Positions 1 through 8,505 of a stretch of 48,404 nucleotides of DNA are shown here, piece by piece. Under the pieces are notes generated by a model. The model was not told the origin of the DNA and searched no databases. It was given only the letters and a program-made list of their open reading frames with translations. Source of the DNA: an uncultured Collinsella sp. GTDB taxonomy: Bacteria; Actinomycetota; Coriobacteriia; Coriobacteriales; Coriobacteriaceae. The DNA is taken from contig CAUGGC010000018.1 in the NCBI GenBank assembly GCA_959599095.1, positions 1-48,404 on the forward strand, given 5' to 3'. Each line of letters begins with the position of its first letter. Position 1 is the first letter of the stretch. The translations under genes were made by a program, and so were the position numbers.

Positions 1-206
1 AGCCCACGGGTAACCTCGACCCGGCGATCTCGCTGGGCATCATGAAGCTGCTCGAGCGTATTAACCGCACCGGCACCACCGTGATCGTCGCCACGCACGA
101 CCGCGAGATGGTCGATAGCATGCACCGTCGCGTGATCGCCCTCGAGGGCGGCCACGTTATCCGCGACCAGGAGAGGGGAGGTTACGGCAACTATGGCACC
201 AACTAA
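1..206 (+). CDS. ftsE: FtsE, cell-division ABC ATPase (C-terminal fragment)
   Basis: The window opens inside this gene, in the frame starting at base 3. The visible 67 residues hold the D-loop region (PTGNLDPAIS) and the H-loop (IVATHDREMV) of an ABC ATPase, then a short tail ending GGYGNYGTN. FtsE is the cytoplasmic ATPase that with FtsX controls peptidoglycan hydrolases at the septum. The identification rests on the ABC motifs plus the directly following ftsX, whose ATG lies 14 bases inside the end of this gene, so the two are probably translationally coupled. The Walker A, Q-loop and signature motifs lie upstream of the window. Confidence 0.9.
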   Translation, partial: PTGNLDPAISLGIMKLLERINRTGTTVIVATHDREMVDSMHRRVIALEGGHVIRDQERGGYGNYGTN

Positions 207-1113
207 CGTAGGCTACTCCTTCAAAGAGGCAATCAGCCACTTCTTCCGTAACTGGACTACCTCGCTCGGCGCCGTCATCACGATCTTCCTTTCGCTGTTT
301 ATCATCGGCCTGTTTATCATGGGCTCTGCGATGCTGAACTCCGTGATCGGCACCGTCGAGGATCAGGTTGTCATCAACGCGTTCATTAGTGATGACGCCG
401 ATCAGGCTGATGTTCAGGCTTTTGAGGCCGAGCTTAAGACGTGGAATAACGTCAAGTCCGTGACCTATAAGGACAAGGACGACGCGCTGGCCGAGTATAC
501 GAGCAAGATGTCGGGCAACGCCGACGCCACCATGAGCGCGCTCGATGGCCAGAACCCGCTGCCGGCTTCCTTCGCTATTGAGATGGACGATCCGTCCAAG
601 GTCGAGAGCACGGCAGAGAAGCTCAAGAAGGATGCCGATTTCCAGAAGATCGCGGATGACGGCGACGTCAACGCGAGCGTGCTGTACGGCCAGGAGGAAG
701 TGAGCCGCCTGTTCCAGGTGACCAACTACATCCGCATCGCCGCCGTGGTGCTCGTTGGCCTTCTGACCTTTATCGCATTCATCTTCATCAACAACACGAT
801 TCGCCTGTCCATCACGGCGCGTCGTCGTGAGATTGCGATTATGCGTCTGGTCGGCGCCAGCAACGGCTTCATTCGCGGCCCGTTTATCACCGAGGGCGTA
901 CTGCAGGCCATTTTGGGCTCGCTGCTTTCCATCGGCGTTCTGGAGCTGCTGCGCAACCTGATGATTCCGCGTCTGCAGGAGAGCATCGGCTGGATGTCGT
1001 TTGCCCTGCCGATGCAGTACTACCTGGTGACCTATGCTGCGCTGATTCTGGTCGGCGTGATTATCGGTCTCTTTGGTTCTGCCATCGCCATGCGCCGCTA
1101 CCTGCGCGTGTAG
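193..1113 (+). CDS. ftsX: FtsX, cell-division ABC transporter permease-like protein
   Basis: 306 residues, the normal size for FtsX. One membrane segment lies near residues 22-48, followed by an extracytoplasmic domain of about 120 residues, then three membrane segments at about 176-200, 229-253 and 276-300. This is the FtsX topology. The text TARRREIAIMRLVGASNGFIRGPF between TM2 and TM3 is the FtsX/MacB-type cytoplasmic loop signature. The start ATG overlaps the end of ftsE and is preceded by AGGAGAGGGGAGG. FtsEX is known to transmit ATP hydrolysis to cell-wall hydrolases outside the membrane. The gene is followed by a terminator, so it ends the operon. Confidence 0.95.
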   Translation: MAPTNVGYSFKEAISHFFRNWTTSLGAVITIFLSLFIIGLFIMGSAMLNSVIGTVEDQVVINAFISDDADQADVQAFEAELKTWNNVKSVTYKDKDDALAEYTSKMSGNADATMSALDGQNPLPASFAIEMDDPSKVESTAEKLKKDADFQKIADDGDVNASVLYGQEEVSRLFQVTNYIRIAAVVLVGLLTFIAFIFINNTIRLSITARRREIAIMRLVGASNGFIRGPFITEGVLQAILGSLLSIGVLELLRNLMIPRLQESIGWMSFALPMQYYLVTYAALILVGVIIGLFGSAIAMRRYLRV

Positions 1114-1136
1114 GCATGCCTGGAATTCATCCCTTC

Positions 1137-1171
1137 CAACGGGTCGTCTCTTATGGGGCGGCCCGTTTTTT
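1137..1171 (+). terminator. Rho-independent terminator after ftsX
   Basis: The stem ACGGGTCG/CGGCCCGT (one G.U pair) is followed by six or seven Ts. It starts about 25 bases after the ftsX stop. Confidence 0.75.
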
Positions 1172-1254
1172 GATCCCTAGGGGACGAAGGAAACGGATCA
1201 TCGTGACGCTGGTCTATCTATATGATTCGCAATCCTGCCGTCCCCTAGGGATCA
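1171..1254. repeat. Inverted-repeat element, perfect 16-bp arms (family F5, copy 1)
   Basis: The arms are TGATCCCTAGGGGACG at 1171-1186 and its exact reverse complement at 1239-1254, enclosing 52 bp. Each arm also contains the near-palindrome TCCCTAGGGGA. The left arm plus the next 16 bases, read on the minus strand, resembles 47937-47965, so this belongs to a dispersed family. The spacer contains TATGAT at 1221-1226, a possible -10 for rnr. An invertible promoter is therefore an alternative reading, but the second copy elsewhere favours a repeat element. Confidence 0.75.
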
Positions 1255-1304
1255 TTTGGGTAGACTCTTGGGATGTAAACGGCAATCGATAGTTAGGAGG
1301 CGCC

Positions 1305-3440
1305 ATGGGGCGCAATAACAAGCATAAGCGTGGAGCTCGCAATAAGCGCGGGCCGGTGCGCAGCGAACGCCGTCCGAGCCTGACCGGGCGCGTGCAGCTC
1401 CATGAGCACAGTGCCTATGTCATAACCGAGAATGGCGACTACAAGGTCATGGGCCGCGGTAAGCGCGAGATCATGGATGGCGATACCGTTGCCGTGAGCA
1501 TTAAGAACAGCCCGCACGGTGAGCGGCGCGCCGTGATCGAAAGCGTGGTTGAGCGTGCAGCTATAAGCGTGGTGGGCACGTACCAGACCGCCGGTCCGCT
1601 CGGTGTGATTGAGCCGCTCGATTCGCGCCTGAAGGCCGACTTCTTCATTTTGCCCGAGGATACCTCGGCGGATCGTCTGGGTGTCCACCCGGGTGATGCT
1701 GTTGTCGCGCGCATTTTGACCTACCCGACGCGCCTGGAATCGGGCACCGTGACGATCGAACGCCGCATTGGCGGAGATGACGCGCCCGATTTGGGCGTTC
1801 AATATGTGATGGCGCGTTACGGCTATACCGATAGCTATCCCGAGGCCGCGCTAGACGAGGCCGAGGGGCTTTCGCTCGATGTGTCCGCGGCGCTTAAGGA
1901 CCCGCTCCGCCGCGATCTGCGCGACCGCTTTGTCATCACGATCGACCCGGTCGACGCGCGCGACTTTGACGATGCCATTTCGCTGGAGCGCACGCCCGAG
2001 GGTGGCTACAAGCTGGGTGTGCATATCGCCGACGTTTCACACTATGTGGCTTGGGACGGGCATATCGATCTTGAGGCTCGCCATCGTACGACATCGGTGT
2101 ATCTGGCCGATCGCGTGCTTCCCATGCTGCCCGAACGCCTGTCCTGTGACCTGTGCTCGCTTCGCCCTGACGAGGACCGTCTTGCGTTTACCGTCGATAT
2201 CGAGCTCGATGAGCAGGGTCGCGTGCGGCATTACGATCCGTACCCCAGCGTGATTCGCTCGCGTGTGCGTATGGACTATGACGGCGCCGAGGCGCTGCTG
2301 GTGCGTGCCGGCGCGGTTGAGTATTCGGTGCTGGAGGGTGCAGCCGAGGATGTTGCGGCTGCCGAGACCTCGCGCGAGGAAGCGCTTGAGCGCGGTCTTG
2401 CGTGCGAGGAGACCGCCCGCGGCTACAACATCGACCTCGGCGATTTCCTTGTCGCCGCCAACGAACTCGCCGAGCTTCGCCGTCGTATTCGTCGCGCCCG
2501 CGGCTCAGTCGATTTTGACACGGCCGAGATTCGCGCTCTATTGGATGAGGACGGAGTGCCCGTGCAGATTGTGGCGCGTGAGCGTTCGTGTGCCACGTCG
2601 CTTATCGAGGAAGCCATGCTGCTCGCCAACGAGTGCGTTGCAGAGTGGCTGGCGGACCGTGATATCGAGGCCTGCTATCGCGTGCATGAGGATCCGAGCC
2701 CCGATAGCCTGCACGGTGCCGCCGTTGCGCTGGCGCAGCTAGGCATCATCGACGATCGCCGTGCTGCCGGTATTGCCCTGGGGAGTCCCGATGAGCTGCA
2801 GGCCGCAGTCGATGCTGCCGCCGGTACGGCCAACGCACCGCTCGTCAACATGCTGCTTCTGCGCAGCATGCAGCGCGCGCTGTACAAGCCGCGCAACGAG
2901 GGCCACTTTGCGCTCGCCGCGCCGTGCTACTGTCACTTTACGAGTCCCATCCGTCGCTACCCCGATCTGGTGGTGCACCGCGTGCTCAAACTGCAGTTGG
3001 CCTACGAGCAGCTCGGCGGCAAGGACGCCTTGGTCCGTACGCCGCGGCTGATCGGCAAGGGGCGCGAGTCGCTGCCGCGCATTCTGCCGCAGATCTGCCG
3101 CGCATGCAGCGATGCCGAGCGCGCGGCAGATGCCGCCAGCCATGCGACACAAAAGATCAAGATTGCCCAGTACTATGAGGACCGTCTGGGCGAGCGCTAT
3201 GCCGGAACCGTCTCGTGGGTTAGCAGCATGGGCCTCTTTGTGCGCTTGGATCTAACGCAGGTCGAAGGCTTGATTTCGATCAAGAGCCTGGGCAACGAGT
3301 GGTTCGAGTTCGACGAGGACGCGCTTACGCTGACGGGCGCCGACACGGGGACTCGTTACGAGCTGGGGCAGCGCGTGATTGTCGAGGTCTCGCGCGTCAA
3401 TACCACGCGTGGGCACTTGGACTTTAAGCTTATCCATTAG
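1305..3440 (+). CDS. rnr: Ribonuclease R (RNB family 3'-5' exoribonuclease)
   Basis: 711 residues. A basic N-terminus (GRNNKHKRGARNKRG) leads into cold-shock/OB-like domains. The RNB catalytic domain starts near residue 213 with IDPVDARDFDDAIS, which holds the metal-binding aspartates, and continues to SPIRRYPDLVVHR near residue 546. A C-terminal S1 domain covers about 629-710. RNase R degrades structured RNA processively in the cytoplasm and in other bacteria works with SmpB/tmRNA in trans-translation. Here smpB is about 8.6 kb downstream rather than adjacent. The start ATG follows TTAGGAGGCGCC, a strong ribosome binding site. Confidence 0.95.
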   Translation: MGRNNKHKRGARNKRGPVRSERRPSLTGRVQLHEHSAYVITENGDYKVMGRGKREIMDGDTVAVSIKNSPHGERRAVIESVVERAAISVVGTYQTAGPLGVIEPLDSRLKADFFILPEDTSADRLGVHPGDAVVARILTYPTRLESGTVTIERRIGGDDAPDLGVQYVMARYGYTDSYPEAALDEAEGLSLDVSAALKDPLRRDLRDRFVITIDPVDARDFDDAISLERTPEGGYKLGVHIADVSHYVAWDGHIDLEARHRTTSVYLADRVLPMLPERLSCDLCSLRPDEDRLAFTVDIELDEQGRVRHYDPYPSVIRSRVRMDYDGAEALLVRAGAVEYSVLEGAAEDVAAAETSREEALERGLACEETARGYNIDLGDFLVAANELAELRRRIRRARGSVDFDTAEIRALLDEDGVPVQIVARERSCATSLIEEAMLLANECVAEWLADRDIEACYRVHEDPSPDSLHGAAVALAQLGIIDDRRAAGIALGSPDELQAAVDAAAGTANAPLVNMLLLRSMQRALYKPRNEGHFALAAPCYCHFTSPIRRYPDLVVHRVLKLQLAYEQLGGKDALVRTPRLIGKGRESLPRILPQICRACSDAERAADAASHATQKIKIAQYYEDRLGERYAGTVSWVSSMGLFVRLDLTQVEGLISIKSLGNEWFEFDEDALTLTGADTGTRYELGQRVIVEVSRVNTTRGHLDFKLIH

Positions 3441-3469
3441 CCAAATCCCGACTCATGGTGGGGGAGCGG

Positions 3470-3496
3470 AGGGCGGCCTTTCGGGACCGCCCTTTG
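3470..3496 (+). terminator. Terminator after rnr
   Basis: A stem of AGGGCGGCC with GACCGCCCT and a loop of about six bases is followed by a short T run. It lies 30 bases past the rnr stop. Confidence 0.6.
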
Positions 3497-3572
3497 CATT
3501 TGAATCGTGGCTACCTTGCCGTCTGCTCGGCCGCCCGCTTACCTGCTATTTGAGAGGTAGAACCTACCAAAA

Positions 3573-3599
3573 TAAACCTGTCCCTTTTTGGCAGGTTTA
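3573..3599. repeat. Small palindrome before the serine recombinase (operator, recombination site or repeat remnant)
   Basis: TAAACCTG and CAGGTTTA form perfect 8-bp arms around 11 bases (TCCCTTTTTGG). It ends 18 bases before the recombinase start codon. The left half (AAACCTGTCCC) also matches one arm of the 47-bp family F3, so it may be a decayed repeat rather than a regulatory site. Confidence 0.5.
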
Positions 3600-3617
3600 C
3601 AAGAAAGCGGGGATGAG

Positions 3618-4223
3618 ATGGCGACGGTGTACGGTTATGCGCGGGTGAGTTCGCGCGATCAGAATCTTAATCGGCAGCTGGATGCGCTGGGCGCCTATGG
3701 CGTGGGCTCAGCGAATATTTATGCCGACCATGCGAGCGGCAAGGACTTCGATCGACCGCGTTATCGCGAGCTGCTGCACGTTCTGGGAGACGGGGACGTG
3801 CTGGTGGTGCTTTCTATCGACCGACTTGGTCGTAATTACTCCGAGATTCTTGAGGAATGGCGGCGCATTACCAAGGAGCTCGGGGTTGCCATTGTGGTGT
3901 TGGACATGCCATTGCTTGACACGCGTGTCAGGGCCAGCGGCGCGCCGGATGTGACCAACACCCTGATTGTCGATATTGTGCTGCAACTGCTGAGCTACGT
4001 GGCGCAGGTGGAACGCGAGAATATCCATCGGCGCCAGGCGGAGGGAATTGCAGCGGCGCGGGCGCGAGGGGTCCGTTTCGGTCGACCTCGCAAGCCGTGC
4101 CCTCCTCAGTTTGAGCTAGTGCGCGATAGCTATGAGGCAGGCGATATTACCCGCAGCCAGGCAGCAAAGTGCCTGGGCGTGTGCGTGGGGACGTTTGATC
4201 GCTGGATGCGCGAGGCGGGGTAG
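3618..4223 (+). CDS. Small serine recombinase (resolvase/invertase family)
   Basis: 201 residues from the ATG preceded by GCGGGGATGAG; a longer in-frame start at 3588 is less likely. The N-terminal catalytic domain begins YGYARVSSRDQNLNRQLDAL with the nucleophilic serine near residue 10. SIDRLGRNY carries the catalytic arginine, and LSYVAQVEREN leads into the E helix. After GRPRK the C-terminus (residues 170-200) has a helix-turn-helix reading SQAAKCLGVCVGTFDRWM. Length and order match Hin/Gin/Tn3-resolvase-type enzymes, which cut and rejoin DNA at paired sites. No transposase, integron or cargo lies beside it, so its target is unknown. Candidate substrates in view are the palindrome directly upstream and the element at 1171-1254. 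Confidence 0.9.
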   Translation: MATVYGYARVSSRDQNLNRQLDALGAYGVGSANIYADHASGKDFDRPRYRELLHVLGDGDVLVVLSIDRLGRNYSEILEEWRRITKELGVAIVVLDMPLLDTRVRASGAPDVTNTLIVDIVLQLLSYVAQVERENIHRRQAEGIAAARARGVRFGRPRKPCPPQFELVRDSYEAGDITRSQAAKCLGVCVGTFDRWMREAG

Positions 4224-4328
4224 GGGTTTGCGTCGCCTTGTCGCTTCCTGTTGCGATTCAAATTTTGATACGGTGACGATGTCATTTGGGGCTACACTCG
4301 CTGATATTCAAAAAAAGGAGGTTGGCCC

Positions 4329-4910
4329 TTGGCGCGCGTAAAACAAATAATCGGATGGACCGCGATCGTTCTGTTCGCTGCAACGCTGGCGGGCATCTGG
4401 GTGCTGACGGAGCAAAATGCGGTGGAGACGTCGTTGCTGAGCGAGTCCACCGCGCGTGTGGTGGAGGGTCAGGCTACGGGCGTTCAGGCCGCCGATGCCA
4501 CGGGTGAAGCCCAGACGGAGAACGGAATGACCGGGGGCACCGATTCGGCTGCCTCGAATGTCCGGTCTGGCCGACTTGCTTCCATTCGCATGTGGGTGGG
4601 CGCAAACGTCCGTCGCGTTGCCCATACCGTAGAGTTTTTCTTCGTCGGATTGTTCGCCTCGGTGATCGTGGCTTGCTTTTCCAGGCGTCCGTGGAGCGTG
4701 TGCTCCCGTTGCGTGCCCGTATTGCTCTTTTGCGCCGCCTGCTCCGTTGGCGATCAGGTACATAAGATCTTTGTTCCCGGCAGGCATTTCGACGTTATCG
4801 ATTTAGGATTCGATGCTGCGGGCTATATCACCGCCATGCTGTTGGTATTGCTGGCAGCGGCGTTGGTGCGCCATGCGACTCGGCCGATCGGCGCCCATGC
4901 GAGGCGCTAG
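4329..4910 (+). CDS. VanZ-like family membrane protein
   Basis: 193 residues. The start is a TTG with AAAGGAGG seven bases upstream, which decides it over internal codons. Residues 8-26 form a membrane anchor, then a variable loop rich in Ala, Thr and Glu reaches about residue 85. The VanZ-like signature follows: RRVAHTVEFFFVGLF, then the polar motif DQVHKIFVPGRHFDVIDLGFD between membrane segments, then a last hydrophobic helix. The VanZ family includes a teicoplanin-resistance accessory protein, but most members are of unknown function. No other glycopeptide-resistance gene is near, so resistance should not be inferred. It stands alone with its own terminator. Confidence 0.75.
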   Translation: MARVKQIIGWTAIVLFAATLAGIWVLTEQNAVETSLLSESTARVVEGQATGVQAADATGEAQTENGMTGGTDSAASNVRSGRLASIRMWVGANVRRVAHTVEFFFVGLFASVIVACFSRRPWSVCSRCVPVLLFCAACSVGDQVHKIFVPGRHFDVIDLGFDAAGYITAMLLVLLAAALVRHATRPIGAHARR

Positions 4911-4991
4911 CCGGTAACAAACCCGTTTCTGATAATGCGACCTTGTTGAATTATTTTGTGTCGCGCGTATTTCCGAGCGGTCGGATTTGAG

Positions 4992-5018
4992 GGGCGAGCG
5001 GTAGAACGCTCGCCCTTT
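4992..5018 (+). terminator. Terminator after the VanZ-like gene
   Basis: GGGCGAGCG and CGCTCGCCC form a perfect 9-bp stem with a six-base loop and a short T run. Confidence 0.7.
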
Positions 5019-5114
5019 GTGCGCCACGATGCGGCACAATGTACCGCAAAAGCTGTTTGTATCCGGTACGAATCGTTCGTTGGTCTTTAATTCTTCTCAA
5101 CGGAGGTGTTTGAG

Positions 5115-5966
5115 ATGGCAAACGGATTGCTTTTGCGGCTTCGCGAGCGTGAGCTCAGCGCGAGCCCGGCGGAACGCAATGTCATCGCATATGTAAGCGC
5201 TCATCCGCACGAGGTGGTCGGGCTGTCCGTCCGCGGTCTTGCCGATGTCACGTTCTCCTCGCCCTCGAGCATTTTGCGCTTTTGCAAGCGTTTGGGTTTT
5301 GCGGGCTACAAGGAGTTCCAGCGCGAACTGATTGCCGAGCTGGCGCTCTTAGGTGACAAGAAAGACATAGCCCTCGAGGACATCTCCATGGATGACAGCG
5401 TCGAACGTATCGTGGGGAAGGTGATGAAAAGCAACGTGCGCACAATCGAGGCGACGGCGCGAACGCTCGATTACACCGTCTTGGAGCGATGCGCGGCCCG
5501 TCTTAAGCGGGCACGCGCGGTCAATCTGTTCGGTATTGGTGCCTCTCGTTTGGTCGCGCACGACCTGGCGCAAAAGCTCATGCGTGTCGACAAAGAGTGC
5601 CATCTGTACGACGACTGGCATGATCAGCTCTTATGTGCCAAGAACATGCATGAGGGCGATATGGCAATCGCCTTTAGCTACTCGGGCTTGACGCAAGAGG
5701 TGCTGGACTGCACCGCCGAGGCTCAACGTCACAACTGTCCCGTTGTGGCCGTTACCAAAGTAGATGGATCATCCAAGCTTGCCACCATGGCCGATGCCGT
5801 GCTCGGCGTCGCTGCGAGTGAACCCTTGGTCCGCAGCGGTGCCATGGCTTCGCGTATGGCCCAGCTTATGGTTGTCGATGCCCTGTACGCTGCTTACGTT
5901 GCCAGCGACTACGAACGGGCGACGCATGTCATAAAGCAAAACTACATCGAGAAACAGGAAAGATGA
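5115..5966 (+). CDS. RpiR-family transcriptional regulator (MurR-like, MurNAc operon)
   Basis: 283 residues. The ATG at 5115 sits eight bases after GGAGG, better placed than the upstream GTG at 5106. The N-terminal 77 residues are the RpiR helix-turn-helix domain (SARERNVIAYV-like start, then LADVTFSSPSSILRFCKRLGF). The C-terminal SIS sugar-phosphate-binding domain covers about 125-260 (NLFGIGASRLVAHDL, AIAFSYSGLTQEV). RpiR proteins sense phosphosugars. MurR of E. coli binds MurNAc-6-phosphate and represses murQP. Being first in a murQ-PTS-mupG operon, this one probably does the same job; that is inferred from context. Confidence 0.88.
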   Translation: MANGLLLRLRERELSASPAERNVIAYVSAHPHEVVGLSVRGLADVTFSSPSSILRFCKRLGFAGYKEFQRELIAELALLGDKKDIALEDISMDDSVERIVGKVMKSNVRTIEATARTLDYTVLERCAARLKRARAVNLFGIGASRLVAHDLAQKLMRVDKECHLYDDWHDQLLCAKNMHEGDMAIAFSYSGLTQEVLDCTAEAQRHNCPVVAVTKVDGSSKLATMADAVLGVAASEPLVRSGAMASRMAQLMVVDALYAAYVASDYERATHVIKQNYIEKQER

Positions 5967-5976
5967 GGTGAATGAA

Positions 5977-6900
5977 ATGCTCGATTTAACAAAAATCACG
6001 ACCGAACAGCGTAATCAAAGGTCAATGGACCTCGATACGATGACATCGCTGCAAATCGTCACGACGATGAACGATGAGGATCTTCGTGCCGTCCAGTCGG
6101 TCACGAAAGTGTTGCCCCAGGTTGCCATGGCAATCGACTGGGCTGCTGAGACACTCGAGCGCGGCGGGCGCGTCTTTTACATGGGCGCAGGCACCAGCGG
6201 TCGTCTGGGCGTACTCGACGCTTCGGAGTGTCCGCCCACGTTTGGCGTGTCACCCGATCTGATTGTCGGGCTCATTGCCGGAGGCGAGACGGCGTTTATC
6301 AAGGCTGTCGAAGGTGCCGAAGACAGCGAGGAGCTTGGCGCGAGCGACCTGCGGGAGCGTGGACTCTCGGACAAGGATCTTGTCGTTGGCCTGGCGGCAA
6401 GCGGCCGTACTCCTTATGTGGTGGGCGGCCTTGCGTACGCCAAGGCAACTGGGTGCAAGACCATTGCAATTGCCTGCAACCAAGGGTCGAAGATCGGGGA
6501 GAGCGCAGATCTTGCCATTGAGCCCGTGCCCGGTCCCGAGGTGCTGACCGGCTCAACGAGGCTCAAGGCGGGAACGGTTCAAAAGCTCATTCTCAACATG
6601 ATTTCGACCGGTGCCATGGTCAAGATTGGCAAGGTGTACCAAAACCTGATGGTCGATGTGCAGCAGACGAACGAGAAGTTGGTGGTGCGCGGCCAGAACA
6701 TCGTGATGGAAGCGACCGACTGCACGCGCGAGCGCGCTGTTCAGGCGCTTGCGGATGCCGGCGGCCACGTAAAAACCGCTATTGTCTCGGTGCTGTTGGA
6801 CTGCGATGCCGAGCAGGCTGCGGTAGCTCTTGAACGGGCGCACGGCCATGTCCGTACTGCGGTGAGTGGCCATGAGAAGAGCAATGCCGATGTCCAATAG
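5977..6900 (+). CDS. murQ: N-acetylmuramic acid 6-phosphate etherase MurQ
   Basis: 307 residues from the ATG at 5977, which has GAGGTG six bases upstream; an in-frame GTG at 5968 is the alternative. It begins LTKITTEQRN and carries the SIS-domain family signature GAGTSGRLGVLDASE near residue 70 and LTGSTRLKAGT near 190. A short helical C-terminal UBA-like region is usual for MurQ. The enzyme cleaves the lactyl ether of MurNAc-6-phosphate to give GlcNAc-6-phosphate and D-lactate in the cytoplasm. It follows the regulator stop by only ten bases and is followed 57 bases later by the MurNAc PTS. Confidence 0.95.
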   Translation: MLDLTKITTEQRNQRSMDLDTMTSLQIVTTMNDEDLRAVQSVTKVLPQVAMAIDWAAETLERGGRVFYMGAGTSGRLGVLDASECPPTFGVSPDLIVGLIAGGETAFIKAVEGAEDSEELGASDLRERGLSDKDLVVGLAASGRTPYVVGGLAYAKATGCKTIAIACNQGSKIGESADLAIEPVPGPEVLTGSTRLKAGTVQKLILNMISTGAMVKIGKVYQNLMVDVQQTNEKLVVRGQNIVMEATDCTRERAVQALADAGGHVKTAIVSVLLDCDAEQAAVALERAHGHVRTAVSGHEKSNADVQ

Positions 6901-6957
6901 GTGCACGGCGTGAGCTGATATGAAATCTAGACGAGATACCCAATACAAGGAGGAGTT

Positions 6958-8388
6958 ATGACGAACAAAGAGCTGGCCCAAAAGCTGCTGGACCTTTTGG
7001 GCGGTAAAGGCAACGTGCTCGCAAACGCGGCGTGCATGACGCGCCTGCGCGTGACCGTCAAAGACACGGGCAACGTCGACACGGAGGGTATTAAGGCACT
7101 CGACGGCGTGATGGGCCTGGTCGAGGACGACACGATGCAGATCGTGCTGGGTCCGGGCAAGGTGAATAAGGTGCTCGAGGAGTTCTCCAAGCTCACCGGC
7201 CTTGCGAAAGGCGTTGCTGACGAGAGCGTGGTTGACGCTGCGGCCACAAACAAGGCCGCGCAGAAGGCCAAGTACGAGTCTAAGCCGGTTCAGGCCTTCC
7301 TCAAGAAGATTTCCAATGTCTTCGTCGCCCTGCTTCCCGGCATCATTGCGGCTGGCCTCATCAACGGTATCTGCAACGTCATTAACGTCTCGACGGCAGG
7401 CGCGCTTGCAGGCGAGTGGTGGTACCAGGGCATTCGTTCCATGGGCTGGGCCCTGTTTGCCTATCTGCCCATTTTGGTGGGCTATAACGCGGCACGTGAG
7501 TTTGGTGGCTCCGCTGCGCTGGGCGGCATCGCCGGCATGATGTGTATCGCCAACAGTGCCATGCCCCTGCTTGCGCCTGGCGCGGCTGATCCTGCCACTG
7601 CCATTCTGCTGCCGCTCACCAGTGCGCAGTACAACCCCGCAGCGGGCGGCATGATCGCGGCTCTCATCGCTGGCGCATTTTTTGCCTGGATGGAGCGTCA
7701 GATTCGCAAGGTTATGCCCAACGCACTCGACACGTTCTTGTCCCCGCTGCTGGTGCTCATCATCGGCGCCTTTGCTCTGATGCTCGTCATCCAGCCGGTT
7801 GGCGCATGGCTGACGACTGCCATCTTTAGCGTTTTGACCTTTATCTTCGAGAAGCTGGGCGTCCTGGGCGGCTATATCCTGTCGGCAGGCTTCTTGCCGC
7901 TGGTGTCCGTCGGCCTGCATCAGGCGCTCACGCCGATCCACGCTATGCTCAACGATCCCGACGGCGCTACCAAGGGTATCAATTACCTGCTTCCCATCCT
8001 TATGATGGCTGGCGGCGGCCAGGTCGGTGCCGGTTTGGCGCTGTACTTTAAGACCAAGAACGCCAAGCTCAAGAAGTACGTCGCAGAGTCCATTCCCGTT
8101 GGAATCCTGGGTGTGGGCGAGCCTCTGATGTATGCTGTTACGCTGCCGCTCGTTCGTCCGTTTGTGACGGCCTGCCTGGGTGCCGGATTTGGCGGCGCGC
8201 TCGCGGCGCTGCTTCACATCGGCACGGTTTCTCAGGGCGTTTCCGGTCTGTTTGGCCTGCTGATCGTCGTTCCTGGCCAGCAGCTCGGCTACGTTGCCGC
8301 TATGCTGCTTGCCTATGCCGCCGGCTTTGTCCTGACGTGGTTCTTTGGCGTCGACGAGCAGAAGATCAACGAGTTCTTTGGCGAGTAG
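6958..8388 (+). CDS. murP: PTS EIIBC component, probably MurNAc-specific (MurP-like)
   Basis: 476 residues in the order EIIB-EIIC. The EIIB domain (1-85) has its phosphorylatable cysteine at residue 26 in AACMTRLRV. After a linker, the EIIC domain (about 110-470) has ten or so hydrophobic segments including GIIAAGLINGI, the loop LHQALTPIHAML and the motif GEPLMYAVTLPL. This family phosphorylates N-acetylmuramic acid, or MurNAc-GlcNAc muropeptides in some Gram-positives, during import. Specificity is inferred from the neighbours murQ and mupG. It has no EIIA domain and none is in the operon, so an EIIA must come from elsewhere; the 37095 gene is one candidate. AAGGAGGAGTT precedes the ATG. Confidence 0.85.
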   Translation: MTNKELAQKLLDLLGGKGNVLANAACMTRLRVTVKDTGNVDTEGIKALDGVMGLVEDDTMQIVLGPGKVNKVLEEFSKLTGLAKGVADESVVDAAATNKAAQKAKYESKPVQAFLKKISNVFVALLPGIIAAGLINGICNVINVSTAGALAGEWWYQGIRSMGWALFAYLPILVGYNAAREFGGSAALGGIAGMMCIANSAMPLLAPGAADPATAILLPLTSAQYNPAAGGMIAALIAGAFFAWMERQIRKVMPNALDTFLSPLLVLIIGAFALMLVIQPVGAWLTTAIFSVLTFIFEKLGVLGGYILSAGFLPLVSVGLHQALTPIHAMLNDPDGATKGINYLLPILMMAGGGQVGAGLALYFKTKNAKLKKYVAESIPVGILGVGEPLMYAVTLPLVRPFVTACLGAGFGGALAALLHIGTVSQGVSGLFGLLIVVPGQQLGYVAAMLLAYAAGFVLTWFFGVDEQKINEFFGE

Positions 8389-8455
8389 TTTGATATCGCG
8401 AGCCGTGTTGCTCGGGGTTCGCGGCGCGCGGCAGATTTCTTGATGTTATGGTTGT

Positions 8456-8489
8456 GCCGGCGGGGCTAGCTGCTCCGCCGGCCTTTTTT
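8456..8489 (+). terminator. Hairpin with T run between murP and mupG
   Basis: GCCGGCGG and CCGCCGGC form a perfect 8-bp stem (extendable) followed by six Ts. It sits inside the MurNAc gene set and probably lowers mupG expression relative to murP. The mupG ribosome binding site begins right after the T run. Confidence 0.75.
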
Positions 8490-8505
8490 AAAGGAGCTTT
8501 GAAGC

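Noticed and set aside
4329..4910. Glycopeptide resistance from the VanZ-like gene
   Set aside because: No vanHAX or regulator genes are present, and most VanZ-like proteins are unrelated to resistance.
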